Part shown: positions 23,193 to 32,251 of the stretch, one piece after another
Layout: every line of letters starts with the position of its first letter
Position numbering within the stretch: position 1 is the stretch's first letter
Source of the DNA: Magnetovibrio sp.
GTDB lineage: Bacteria > Pseudomonadota > Alphaproteobacteria > Rhodospirillales > Magnetovibrionaceae
Reading direction: 5' to 3'
NCBI GenBank assembly: GCA_028281525.1
Contig: JANQJR010000031.1
Location: 1 to 50,849 of the forward strand
Length of the DNA stretch: 50,849 bases
Notes under the pieces: model-generated
The model's input: only the letters and a program-made list of their open reading frames with translations
Told to the model about the DNA's origin: nothing
Database searches by the model: none
Program-made: the position numbers and the translations under genes

Positions 23193-24539
23193 TTATTCCG
23201 CCGCCTGGGGACTTGTTTCCCCAGCCTGCGCTTGTTCCTTGTCCGTGCTGAGCATGGCATAGACGTATATCAACACCCCGACGACAACCACGATCCCGGA
23301 CAACAGCCGCAGGATGAAGAAGAAGTTGATCTCGTCGGCGACCTCCATGAAGCCGATGCCCATGACGCGCTGCAGATGGGTCTGCAGCACACCGGCGGCG
23401 GTCAAGACGAAGGTCATGAAGGCCATGCCGGAGCACATGATCCAGAAGCTCCACATATTGAGCACCTGGTTATACGGCTGCATGCCCCTGAGATGCGGCA
23501 TGGCGTAGGTGATGATCGCCAGATTGACCATCACGTAAGCACCGAAGAACGCCAAGTGACCGTGAGCCGGGGTGATTTGCGTGCCGTGGGTCAGGTAGTT
23601 GATCGGCGCCAAAGTGTGCAGGAAGCCCCACACGCCGGCCCCGAAGAACGCCATCACAGCGCAGCCCATCGTCCACAACAATGCGGCTTGGTTGGGGTGA
23701 TTACGCCCGCCCTTGCGCACGATCATGAACGTGAACACCACGATGGCCAAGAACGGCAACACTTCCAAGGTGGAGAAGATCGAACCGATCCACTGCCAAT
23801 AGCCGGGCGTACCGATCCAGTAGTAGTGGTGACCGGTGCCGAGCAAACCGGTGAACAACGTCAGCGAAACGATGACATAGAGCCATTTTTCCACCACTTC
23901 GCGGTCGATGCCGGTCATCTTGATCAGCAGGAACGAAAGGATCGCCGCCATGATCAGCTCCCAAACACCTTCGACCCACAGATGCACCACGTACCACCAG
24001 AACATTTTGTCCAGCGCCAAGTTGGTGGGGTTGTAGAAAGCGAACAGGAAGAACAGCGCCAAACCCCACATCCCGATGGTGAGGATCAGGGAAACGGCCG
24101 TCTTGCGGCCCTTTATCAACGTCATGGTGATGTTATAGAGGAACATCAACGCAACGATGACGATGGCGACCTTGATGATCAAGGGCTGTTCCAGGAATTC
24201 ACGGCCTTCGTGAATTCCGAACAAATAGCCGACCACGGCCGCGGCCGCGCCGATCAAAAACAGCCAGAATTGCAGCTTGGCGATGCCCGGGCTGTGAATT
24301 TCGGTCTCGGCCTCTTCCGGGATTAGGTAGTAGGCCGCACCGAAAAAGCCGAACAGCAACCACACGATCAGCGCATTGGTGTGGATCATGCGGATAATGT
24401 GGAAGGGAATGGTTTCCGACAACAGATTGGGGAACACGTAAACCGTGCCCGCGAGAAGGCCACCCAAAACCTGCGCCACGAACAAGCCCATGGCGGCCAG
24501 GAAATACGGATAAGCCAGTTTTTGCGTTTCATATTTCAT
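23193..24539 (-). CDS. norB: Nitric oxide reductase large subunit NorB (cNor)
   Basis: A 448-residue, 12-helix membrane protein that reduces NO to N2O. The metal ligands can be placed: H53 and H328 for heme b, H326 for heme b3, H186, H237 and H238 for the non-heme iron, and E190 in HLWVEGVWE as the extra FeB ligand. Spacing from H186 onward equals that of characterised cNorB enzymes. It lacks the N-terminal extension of quinol-type qNor. It follows norC by 27 bp with an AAGGAGAC Shine-Dalgarno. Confidence 0.97.
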   Translation of the reverse strand: MKYETQKLAYPYFLAAMGLFVAQVLGGLLAGTVYVFPNLLSETIPFHIIRMIHTNALIVWLLFGFFGAAYYLIPEEAETEIHSPGIAKLQFWLFLIGAAAAVVGYLFGIHEGREFLEQPLIIKVAIVIVALMFLYNITMTLIKGRKTAVSLILTIGMWGLALFFLFAFYNPTNLALDKMFWWYVVHLWVEGVWELIMAAILSFLLIKMTGIDREVVEKWLYVIVSLTLFTGLLGTGHHYYWIGTPGYWQWIGSIFSTLEVLPFLAIVVFTFMIVRKGGRNHPNQAALLWTMGCAVMAFFGAGVWGFLHTLAPINYLTHGTQITPAHGHLAFFGAYVMVNLAIITYAMPHLRGMQPYNQVLNMWSFWIMCSGMAFMTFVLTAAGVLQTHLQRVMGIGFMEVADEINFFFILRLLSGIVVVVGVLIYVYAMLSTDKEQAQAGETSPQAAE

Positions 24540-24566
24540 GATTGGAGTCTCCTTGGTTCCGGCTTA

Positions 24567-25019
24567 TCAGCCCGCCTCATTCGGCGGCCAGTCCTGGGTC
24601 TTGATGGTGTTCACCCACCGGAAGAAATCGACCAGTGCGTCGAGTTCTTCGTCGCTGAGCTTGAAGTCCGGCATCTGACGCCGGCCTTCGATCCCGGTGG
24701 GCTGGTTCTTGATCCAGTGCTTGATGCCGTCGCGCGCGGCCTCGGCGTCTTCGAAGCCGCCATAGCGCGCCCATACGTTGCCGAGTTCAGGGGCGTAGTA
24801 CGCGCCTTCGCCCAACAAGGTATGGCAATTGATGCACGAATTGCGCTCCCACACGGCCTTGCCGTGGGCCACGCCCGGCGTGATGCCGGCGACATCCGTA
24901 GAATTCTTTGTGATGTAGCTGACGCTGTGCGCCGTCAAGGCGACCAAAACAATTAGAAAAAACAGCGTACCGCCAAAAAAGATGTTTCTGGCGGTCGACT
25001 TGGTGAGACCTTCAGACAT
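24567..25019 (-). CDS. norC: Nitric oxide reductase cytochrome c subunit NorC
   Basis: A 150-residue membrane-anchored cytochrome c. One N-terminal helix (NIFFGGTLFFLIVLVALTAHSV) holds the periplasmic domain. The heme c site is C62-x-x-C65-H66 (SCINCHTLLGEGAYYAPEL), and the distal methionine is in RRQMPDFKLSDEE near residue 117. It passes electrons from periplasmic donors to NorB. It is the first gene of the nor operon; a perfect FNR-type site lies 90 bp upstream. Confidence 0.96.
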   Translation of the reverse strand: MSEGLTKSTARNIFFGGTLFFLIVLVALTAHSVSYITKNSTDVAGITPGVAHGKAVWERNSCINCHTLLGEGAYYAPELGNVWARYGGFEDAEAARDGIKHWIKNQPTGIEGRRQMPDFKLSDEELDALVDFFRWVNTIKTQDWPPNEAG

Positions 25020-25108
25020 AATCGGTTTCCCTCACGTTACCCCACAGTGCTGACGCGGCTTCAGTAGCCGCCAGTGTGGGAGTGAAACCGATCGACAATT
25101 TTTTGTCT

Positions 25109-25122
25109 TTGATCCACATCAA
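25109..25122. promoter_or_regulatory. FNR/DNR/NnrR-type binding site upstream of norC
   Basis: TTGAT-CCAC-ATCAA at 25109-25122 is a perfect match to the Crp/Fnr-superfamily consensus TTGAT-N4-ATCAA. Its centre is about 96 bp before the norC ATG and 113 bp before the HPt gene on the other strand. Low oxygen or NO control of nor genes through such sites is well established. The regulator is not necessarily the Crp/Fnr-type gene in this window, whose recognition helix differs. Confidence 0.88.
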
Positions 25123-25228
25123 GTCGGTCTCGTGAAATTTTTTAGCTGACGATCGCCTCCCCCACGTGCCGCGGTGTGATAATCTCTTCCCGGCAAAGCT
25201 GGCGCTTAAGATTAAAGACAAGGTATTC

Positions 25229-25582
25229 ATGAACGCTGCCCCCTCCCCGCCCGTCGACTTGGACCAACTGTCGCGCAACACCGGCACAAAAGACCGAGAT
25301 GTCCTGTTGTCGTTCGTCGATCTTTTTTTGGAAGAGTTCCCGAAGCTTATCGCCGAGTTGGAGGCCGCCATTGCCGCGCGCGATCCGATGCGCACACACA
25401 CCGCAGCCCATACCGCCAAGGGCGCAGCGGCCAACGGAGCGGCCCCCGAATTGAGGGACGTGTTGTCGGGACTGCAACTCAACGCCCAACACGAGGACTG
25501 GGCATGGATGGAAGACGAATTGCAAAAAGTCAAAACCGCGCATGAGCGCATTGCCGCTTTCCGGCGAGACTTGAAGCCTTAG
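25229..25582 (+). CDS. Histidine phosphotransfer (HPt) domain protein
   Basis: A 117-residue single HPt domain. The phosphorylatable histidine lies in AHTAKGAAANG, the canonical H-x-x-K-G motif (residue about 57), within a four-helix bundle (VLLSFVDLFLEEFPKLIAELEAAI and MRTHTAA helices). It relays phosphate between receiver domains. The ATG at 25229, after AAGG, is chosen because the earlier frame start lacks a Shine-Dalgarno. It is divergent from norC and convergent with the OmpR-type regulator, so it is a candidate relay partner of the large hybrid kinase. Confidence 0.85.
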   Translation: MNAAPSPPVDLDQLSRNTGTKDRDVLLSFVDLFLEEFPKLIAELEAAIAARDPMRTHTAAHTAKGAAANGAAPELRDVLSGLQLNAQHEDWAWMEDELQKVKTAHERIAAFRRDLKP

Positions 25583-25606
25583 AGCCCGGACCTTAATCCC
25601 ACAGTC

Positions 25607-26293
25607 TTAATCGCGCACGGTCTCCCAGGCGCATTTATACCCAACCAGAGGCACAGTTTCGATCAGTCCTTTGTCGATCTTCTTGCGCAGACGGCTGACC
25701 AAAATATCCACCGCGCGAAACGACAGCGGCCCATCACCGGACGAAATCGCGTCCACCAAGTCTTCGCGCGACAACACCTTACCGTCCGAAGTGGCGAGCA
25801 CCCATAGCATGGAAAACTCCGCAGGCGTGAGATCGACTGCGTCACCGTATTCGTTGATCACCGTATGACGCGCATGATCGAGTTCCAGGGAACCGAGCTT
25901 GACCCGCTGCCCCGCCCCACTCTCACCCGTTGCGCGGCGAATCACGGCTTGAATGCGCATATCCAGCTCGCGGGGATCGACGGGTTTGACCACGTAATCG
26001 TCCGCGCCCAGCTCGAAACACGCCATTTTGTCTTCAATCTGCTGGCGGCCCGTCATGACGATGATCGGCACCTGGGAACGCGCACGCATCTTGCGCACCA
26101 ACACAATACCGTCTTCATCCGGCAGCGTGAGATCGATCACCAGACAATCGAACGTTTCGCTGTCGGCCTTTTTGAACAGGTCCGCGCCGGTGGCAACGGT
26201 TCCTGCGTCATAACCGTTTTTGTCGAGATACTTGACCATCACGCCCGCAAGCGCGATGTCGTCTTCGACAATGAGAACTTTAGCGTTGCTCAA
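25607..26293 (-). CDS. OmpR-family response regulator
   Basis: A 228-residue response regulator. The receiver domain (residues 1-120) has the acidic pair in VEDD, the phospho-acceptor Asp in CLVIDLTLPDEDG, the Thr in IIVMTGR and the Lys in DDYVVKPVDPREL. The C-terminal winged-helix domain (about 135-225; TPAEFSMLWVLATSDGKVLSRE, VDILVSRLRKKI) binds DNA. It lies 71 bp after the large hybrid kinase, in the same direction, and is its likely output. No target is known; the adjacent operon is one candidate. Confidence 0.92.
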   Translation of the reverse strand: MSNAKVLIVEDDIALAGVMVKYLDKNGYDAGTVATGADLFKKADSETFDCLVIDLTLPDEDGIVLVRKMRARSQVPIIVMTGRQQIEDKMACFELGADDYVVKPVDPRELDMRIQAVIRRATGESGAGQRVKLGSLELDHARHTVINEYGDAVDLTPAEFSMLWVLATSDGKVLSREDLVDAISSGDGPLSFRAVDILVSRLRKKIDKGLIETVPLVGYKCAWETVRD

Positions 26294-26364
26294 AGCGGCC
26301 CCCTATTCGCCCAAATGCCCCATGGAATTCAAGGTACAACAGCTCCCGGAATTCTCAAATCACC

Positions 26365-29300
26365 TTATGGCGCGACTCCGTTTGGTATGATCAACCGGAC
26401 CTGGGCGGTCTCATCCGAACCCTGGCCGAATTCCAACCGACCGCCCATCAATCCGGCCAACCGTTCGACGATGCGATAGCGCAGGCCCGCCATGCCGTCT
26501 TGACCGTCCGTTTGCCAGATGCGGGCATAGGGGCCGTACACTCGGACGATGTCGTCCTCGCTAAGACCCGATCCCGGGTGGGTGGTGGTGAAGACCGCCG
26601 TATTTTCGGACGTGTTGAGTTGTAGCGACACGGTATCGTCACCTGCGCTGTCCGTCACGGCATTGCCCATCATATGAGTCAGCATGGTCGTCAACGCGGC
26701 GCGGTCGGCATCAAGCTTAAGCGCGGGTTGTGCGCAATCGACGTTCAGCGCAACGCCCCTTGAGCGCGCCAGCGGTGCCAATGACCGCGCCACGGATACG
26801 GCCAACTGCTTGGCATCTAGGGTCTCCGGCGACGGGCTAAAGTCTCCGGCTTCGATTTGCATCAAAGTCAACATATCCGCGGCCATGTCCTCCATGTGCG
26901 CACTGTGGGATTGAATGGACTTGGCATATTCGGCCAAATCGTCGAGCGTATCGCTGTCTTCGGAGTAATCCTGCAACATCCGCGCGCACCCCAGCACGGT
27001 GTTCATGTTGTTGCGGATGTCGTGCGCCATCTTCGCGAGGAACAAGGTGAGCGCCTCTTCATCCCCGTCATCTTGAGAAATGACCACTTCGCCGGGCTCC
27101 AAGGCTTGCACGGCTTCGTCCATCAACACCGGGAATTGCGCGCCCAAGATCCGAGCCTGATCCAGACGGTTTTCCTTGCACGCCAGTTCCGTCGCACGGG
27201 CATGTTCCGACAATCGCGCCAACCCCAAGGTCGCGGCATTGGTTTTGAGGTCGTGGGCAAAGCGCGTCATCGGCTCAACATCGTTTTCTTCACCAGCCAG
27301 TGTGAAGGAACGCACGCAGTCCGCGCCAATGGTTTTGAAATCCGCAATCAATTCCGTCAGGACCTCATCGCCGAAGTCGTTTTGCAGGCGGCTCATCACG
27401 TCCTTGTCCAAGACCGGCGGCAAGTCTTCCCCAACCGGCGCACGCGCCCCGGGCAGGTTCAAGGCACCCGCTTCACCGCTCAAAGTGGCGTTGTCCGTGA
27501 CAAAACGCGCCAGTGTGGCGGTCAGTTCGTCCGGATCGATAGGTTTGGAAACCACCGCGTTCATGCCAACTTCCAGACACGTTTCAATTTCGCGCTGGGT
27601 TACCGCCGCCGTCACCGCAATGATGGGCACGGAGCCCACTGGATCCGCCATCTGGCGGATAAACCGGGTGGCCTCGATACCATCCATCACCGGCATATGA
27701 CGGTCCATGAGAATAGCGTCGAAGGGATCGCCGTCTTCGATACACGTCAGCGCTTCGCGGCCATTTTCCGCCAGAGTAACGTGGTGGCCCAGGTTCTCCA
27801 CCAAGCTTTTCGCGACTTTGGAGTTAATCAGATTGTCTTCAACGATGAGCACCCTAAGCCCCGGCAGGCCAGTCTTGTCACCGCCATCAGACGGTAAGGG
27901 CAAGGTTTCGAACACCTGGTCTTCCGCGATTTGGGCGATTTCGAACGGCGCCTCGAAAGAGAAGGTGCTGCCTTCGCCCAGCCTGCTTTGCAGGTGCATG
28001 CTGCCGCCCATCAGTTCGGCCAAGTGGCGGCAGATGGACAAGCCCAAACCGGTACCGCCGTATTTTCGCGCCACGCCCGCAGCCTGGACGTACGGAGCAA
28101 ACAGATTCTTCGCCGCATCCTCCGATATACCGAGCCCACTATCGGCCACCGCCATCTCCAGCCAGAACACGCCGTACTCGTCGCGCTGACCTTTCAGGGT
28201 CACGACGATTTCACCGCGGTCGGTGAATTTCATGGCGTTGCTCAACAAATTGAGCAAGATCTGGCGCAAGCGGTCACCGTCTCCCAACAGAAGTTCGGGC
28301 ATGTCGCTATCAATTTCATAAGACAGCGCCAAATTCTTTTCCTTGGCCTTAGGCGCCATAATATTGACGGCGTTCTTGATCACTTCGTCTGGGTCGAACG
28401 GGATGATTTCAAGTTCCAGCTTGCCGGCTTCAAGCTTGGAAATATCCAGCAGGTCGTTGAGGATACTGAGCAGCGCTTCGCCGGAATCGACGATGGTGCG
28501 CGCCAATTCCTTTTGCTTCGCGGACAACGGCGTCTCCAAGATCAGGCGCGCCATACCCAACACGCCGTTCATGGGCGTGCGCACTTCGTGACTCACCACA
28601 GCGACAAAATCGGATTTGGCCTGGGCGGCTTCTTCGCGGGCGCGCATCTCTTGTTCCAGGCGCCGGTTGCGCACAAAGATCGCGCCGACGATCAGCAAGA
28701 TAACCACCACCGCGCCACCGCCGACCTGCAAGCCAACGCGCATCAGCGCCTTGGGGTCGGTGGCCACGTCAAAACGCACGGACACCCAGCGTTCATTGAT
28801 GGCGTTTTCTTCTTCGGGCGTGACCGATGCCAGAACCTTTTCCATAATACCGATCAATTCCGGCCAATCCTTGCGCACACCAAAGGATAGTCCGGGAATG
28901 TCGATGTCCGCCGTCGCCGCGACCTTCAAATTGCTGATGTTGTTTTGGCGAATCAGATACGTGTCCACCGCCAGGTTGCCTACCGTTGCAGCGACCTTAC
29001 CGGTCGCCACGGCTTCCAACGCCTGCAAAGGAGTGGTGTATTCCCGATACACCAGATTGGGGTAAAGGGATTTGAGTTTTTCCGCAACGGAATAGCCTTC
29101 GACCACGGCCACGACTTGATCCGTAAGGTCCTTCAACCCCGTGACAAATGGAAAATCATCACGGGTGATGATGACCGTGGGGTGACTGAGATAAGGACGG
29201 GTGAAGTTCATGTAGACTTCGCGTTCCGGCGATTTCGCCGCCGCAGGCAAAACATCCACGCTTTTGCGCTCAACCCCGCTCAACGCTTGCGACCAGGTCA

Positions 29301-31713
29301 AGCCCGGCACCAGTTTAAACTCAATTCCCAATCGTTCGCTCGCCAGTTTGGTGTATTCCGCCGCGATGCCGGCATAGGCGCCGTCATCGGTAACAAACTC
29401 AAAAGGCGGATAATCGGGATCCACGCCGATCAAAATGACCGGGTGGTCCTGAAGCCAGGCTTTTTCCTCATCCGTCAACTTGATCTGCGGGATGGTTTTC
29501 GTTTGACTGCGTTCCTCGCCCAACCATTTGCGTTTCAGTTCACGTACGCTTTCTTGCCTCATGGAGCGCACGGCCTTGTCTATGGCCGTCGCCAACAACG
29601 GTGTATCCTTACGCGTCGCAATATTGAGCAGGGAATATTCCGGGCTGCCCAATTTCACTTCACCGGACAACACCAGATCGGTCATGAAGTGCTTATCCAG
29701 CAGATAGTTGAATACGGCGAATTCACCGAGCGCCGCGTCGGCTTGGCCGAACGCCACCGCCTTCATGGTTCCCAGGGTATCGGTCACAAGGTGCAAGTTG
29801 ATCTGCGGAAAGTCACGCTTGAGGATTTCTTCGTAAAAGAAGCCCTTGGGCACGGAAATGGTTTTTCCGTAAAGCTCTTCCAAACTGGAATAGGGCTGGT
29901 CCTTGCGGCTCAGAATCGTATTGGGGTTATCCACATACGGACGGGTGTAATCCATGTACGTCAAGCGATCCGGCGTGCGCACGATGTTGAGCATGACGTC
30001 CAGTTCATCCGCCTTCATCATCCCCAGGAACTCGTTCCAACTCGGCCCGGAAATGAATTCGACCTTCAAGCCCAACTTGTCGGCGATGGCGCGCATGTAG
30101 TCGATGGAAAATCCCTTGGCTTCACCGTCTTCATTGAAGTTGAACGGCGGCCAGTCCAGTTCGTTATGCACGCGAATGACGGGATTGTCGGCCAACCATT
30201 GGCGCTCATCCGTTGTCAATCCCAGTGGATTGGTATTGAAATATCGGCTTTCCGGGAACACCACCCAGCGTCGCTCAATTTCCGCGAATTCTTCGTGGGA
30301 GATCGTATCCAGACCCGCTTCGATAACGGCCTTCAGTCCGGCTTCGCCCTTGCGGATACCGAACATCATTTCGCTTTTGATCACGGCCCTGGTGGTTTTT
30401 GCCACACGCCCGCCCAATCCCAACTGGCGCAGCAAGTCTTCGATGGTCCGGTCCTGGCTGAGAAACCCGTCCAGCCTCCCATCGATGAGGGCGCGGATCA
30501 GCTGTTCGCGCTCTTCGTGGGATATCAGCCGCGCGCCGGGGTGCGCCTTAAGCATGTATGTCTGTTCGTTCGATCCTTTGATCACCCCGATGGATTTGCC
30601 GGTCAAATCGTCCGGCAACGTTTCGCCCGCGCGGTGATAAAAGCTGCTGGTGATTTCATAGATGGGGCGGCTGAATTCAACCCAACTGTCGCGTTCGTCA
30701 TTGCGCAACAAACCGGAATGAATATCCACTTCACCGCTGCCCAGGTTGTTCAAGGTGTCCGCCCAACTGCTTTGGCGGAATTCGATTTTATGTCCAGTTT
30801 TTTCCGCCCACAGACGCCAAATATCGACCAGCATGCCGACCGGTTGGCCGTTGGCGTTGATGGTCGAAAACGGTGGGTAATTGCGCGCGATGGCAATGAC
30901 CAGGGTGTCCGATTCCGCCTCTTGCTTGGGCCGCAACCAACGGCGGATGATATCGACGCGCTCTTGTGGAGTGATTTGGGAGAGCCCCACCCTAACCTTG
31001 TCCATCAAGGCCGTATCGCCTTTCGTCACGGCAGCGAACAGGGCATTGGAATCCAACGGCCTGGATGCATCGAACCGGAACGCGCGTTCCAACCCCCGTT
31101 GCTTGAGAAAGTAGAGCCCCGTCTGCTCAACGTCGGCGAACAGACGCACCCGGTTCTCGGCTATGGCGTCGTAAAGATCGTCGATAGCCTCATACGGCAA
31201 CAATTCGACACCGGGCACGCGCTTTTCCAGGATCGCTTCTTCCAAACTGCCTTTAAGAACGCCAATTCGAAATCCGGTCAGTTGATCGAGATCACCGGAC
31301 AGCTGCATGCCCGCCGGAGAAAACACATAAGAGTTGGTGTTCAACAGCGCATCCGCGTAATCGAGAAAGGCTTCACGTTCCACCGTCCGGTTGAGACCGG
31401 CATGGATGTCGGCCTCCCCGACCTGCATCATTTCCAGCGTTTCGCTCCACGGCGCGGGCTTGAACTGGACCAGGGTTCCGGTTTTTTCCGACCACAGTTT
31501 CCAAAAATCAGCGATCAGGCCATCGGGCTCGCCTCGTTCATTGACGAATTCGAACGGGCGGAAATCCTGGCCAATGGCGATGCGCACGGGTTCCGTCGCC
31601 ACAGCGGCAGAAGTCAGCGCAAAAAACGCCAACGCAGCAAAAAACAGGCCTGTCAGAAAAAGGCGGCAAGCTTGCTTACGTAATGCCGGCATGAAGGTAT
31701 CCCCGTCCGCCAT
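26365..31713 (-). CDS. Very large hybrid histidine kinase with four periplasmic solute-binding domains
   Basis: A 1782-residue sensor. A signal peptide (about residues 8-40) leads to four tandem SBP_bac_3-type domains starting near 42, 269, 508 and 754, each opening with a YPPF- or RPFEF-type motif. One TM helix (about 990-1012) follows. Then come HisKA with VVSHEVRTPMNG (His near 1039), HATPase (N-box LLNLLSNAMKF near 1151), a receiver (LRVLIVEDN near 1286, Asp in AILMDRHMPVMDG) and an HPt (AHDLKTNAATLG near 1485). The last 250 residues form a second kinase-like module (MAHDIRNNMNTVLG near 1560) whose ATP-binding half is eroded (HPGSG in place of DxGxG). The ATG at 31713, after TGAGGA, leaves a 10-bp gap from the exported-protein gene. 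BvgS-like sensors share the multi-SBP design but usually carry two. Confidence 0.93.
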   Translation of the reverse strand: MADGDTFMPALRKQACRLFLTGLFFAALAFFALTSAAVATEPVRIAIGQDFRPFEFVNERGEPDGLIADFWKLWSEKTGTLVQFKPAPWSETLEMMQVGEADIHAGLNRTVEREAFLDYADALLNTNSYVFSPAGMQLSGDLDQLTGFRIGVLKGSLEEAILEKRVPGVELLPYEAIDDLYDAIAENRVRLFADVEQTGLYFLKQRGLERAFRFDASRPLDSNALFAAVTKGDTALMDKVRVGLSQITPQERVDIIRRWLRPKQEAESDTLVIAIARNYPPFSTINANGQPVGMLVDIWRLWAEKTGHKIEFRQSSWADTLNNLGSGEVDIHSGLLRNDERDSWVEFSRPIYEITSSFYHRAGETLPDDLTGKSIGVIKGSNEQTYMLKAHPGARLISHEEREQLIRALIDGRLDGFLSQDRTIEDLLRQLGLGGRVAKTTRAVIKSEMMFGIRKGEAGLKAVIEAGLDTISHEEFAEIERRWVVFPESRYFNTNPLGLTTDERQWLADNPVIRVHNELDWPPFNFNEDGEAKGFSIDYMRAIADKLGLKVEFISGPSWNEFLGMMKADELDVMLNIVRTPDRLTYMDYTRPYVDNPNTILSRKDQPYSSLEELYGKTISVPKGFFYEEILKRDFPQINLHLVTDTLGTMKAVAFGQADAALGEFAVFNYLLDKHFMTDLVLSGEVKLGSPEYSLLNIATRKDTPLLATAIDKAVRSMRQESVRELKRKWLGEERSQTKTIPQIKLTDEEKAWLQDHPVILIGVDPDYPPFEFVTDDGAYAGIAAEYTKLASERLGIEFKLVPGLTWSQALSGVERKSVDVLPAAAKSPEREVYMNFTRPYLSHPTVIITRDDFPFVTGLKDLTDQVVAVVEGYSVAEKLKSLYPNLVYREYTTPLQALEAVATGKVAATVGNLAVDTYLIRQNNISNLKVAATADIDIPGLSFGVRKDWPELIGIMEKVLASVTPEEENAINERWVSVRFDVATDPKALMRVGLQVGGGAVVVILLIVGAIFVRNRRLEQEMRAREEAAQAKSDFVAVVSHEVRTPMNGVLGMARLILETPLSAKQKELARTIVDSGEALLSILNDLLDISKLEAGKLELEIIPFDPDEVIKNAVNIMAPKAKEKNLALSYEIDSDMPELLLGDGDRLRQILLNLLSNAMKFTDRGEIVVTLKGQRDEYGVFWLEMAVADSGLGISEDAAKNLFAPYVQAAGVARKYGGTGLGLSICRHLAELMGGSMHLQSRLGEGSTFSFEAPFEIAQIAEDQVFETLPLPSDGGDKTGLPGLRVLIVEDNLINSKVAKSLVENLGHHVTLAENGREALTCIEDGDPFDAILMDRHMPVMDGIEATRFIRQMADPVGSVPIIAVTAAVTQREIETCLEVGMNAVVSKPIDPDELTATLARFVTDNATLSGEAGALNLPGARAPVGEDLPPVLDKDVMSRLQNDFGDEVLTELIADFKTIGADCVRSFTLAGEENDVEPMTRFAHDLKTNAATLGLARLSEHARATELACKENRLDQARILGAQFPVLMDEAVQALEPGEVVISQDDGDEEALTLFLAKMAHDIRNNMNTVLGCARMLQDYSEDSDTLDDLAEYAKSIQSHSAHMEDMAADMLTLMQIEAGDFSPSPETLDAKQLAVSVARSLAPLARSRGVALNVDCAQPALKLDADRAALTTMLTHMMGNAVTDSAGDDTVSLQLNTSENTAVFTTTHPGSGLSEDDIVRVYGPYARIWQTDGQDGMAGLRYRIVERLAGLMGGRLEFGQGSDETAQVRLIIPNGVAP

Positions 31714-31723
31714 GACGATTTCC

Positions 31724-32233
31724 TCAGGCCCCGCCAAAACAAGTGCTTGTCAACTGGCGTACCGCGCGCATCTTTTTCTTATGATTTTTAAACTGAAGCG
31801 TGCCGATGGCCAGCCGGTCGACGACATACGCGGTTTCTTTGTCGGTAAATTCGAAATGTTCAACCTCACGCAAGCGCAATTGCACGTCCCACGTTCCACC
31901 TGGAAAGCTCACGCCATAAAGACCGATGTCCAATTCGTCGCCGAAATCCACATCCATCTCCACGCCGTCATTGGTTAGGCTCAGGCAGGCTATGAACTCA
32001 TAGACCGGCATCATCCGGCCTTTAGGTTCGTTGGTGGCAAAAACATATGAGTTCGGCACTTTATGAAAACGCATGTCCTGCAAGACGGGGGACATCTTGA
32101 TGAAGCGCTTCACTTTGCTCTTCATTTCCGGGGCAACGTCCCAAGACGTTTTTGCTGCAAGCGCATCGGGAGCGCCGAATAGGGAACAGGCCACCAACAC
32201 GGCTAAAGCGGGTTTGGCGTACGGCTTGGCCAT
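31724..32233 (-). CDS. Small exported protein of unknown function
   Basis: A 169-residue protein with a clear signal peptide (about residues 1-26, ALAVLVACSLFGAPDALAA) and a periplasmic mature part rich in charged residues. Two cysteines remain in the mature protein (FIACLSLTND and TSTCFGGA) and could form a disulfide. Segments such as WDVAPEMKSKVKRFIKMSPVLQDM and HFEFTDKETAYVVDRLAIGTL are distinctive, but I do not recognise the family. It lies 18 bp after the secretin gene and 10 bp before the large kinase gene, so it is co-transcribed with both. A chaperone- or ligand-type partner of either is possible but unproven. Confidence 0.8.
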   Translation of the reverse strand: MAKPYAKPALAVLVACSLFGAPDALAAKTSWDVAPEMKSKVKRFIKMSPVLQDMRFHKVPNSYVFATNEPKGRMMPVYEFIACLSLTNDGVEMDVDFGDELDIGLYGVSFPGGTWDVQLRLREVEHFEFTDKETAYVVDRLAIGTLQFKNHKKKMRAVRQLTSTCFGGA

Positions 32234-32251
32234 TTCCCTCTGCCCTCTAGC

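Noticed and set aside
28945-31683. 912-residue open frame on the + strand across the large kinase
   Set aside because: Shadow of the kinase gene: no start signal, no domains, and composition typical of antisense frames.
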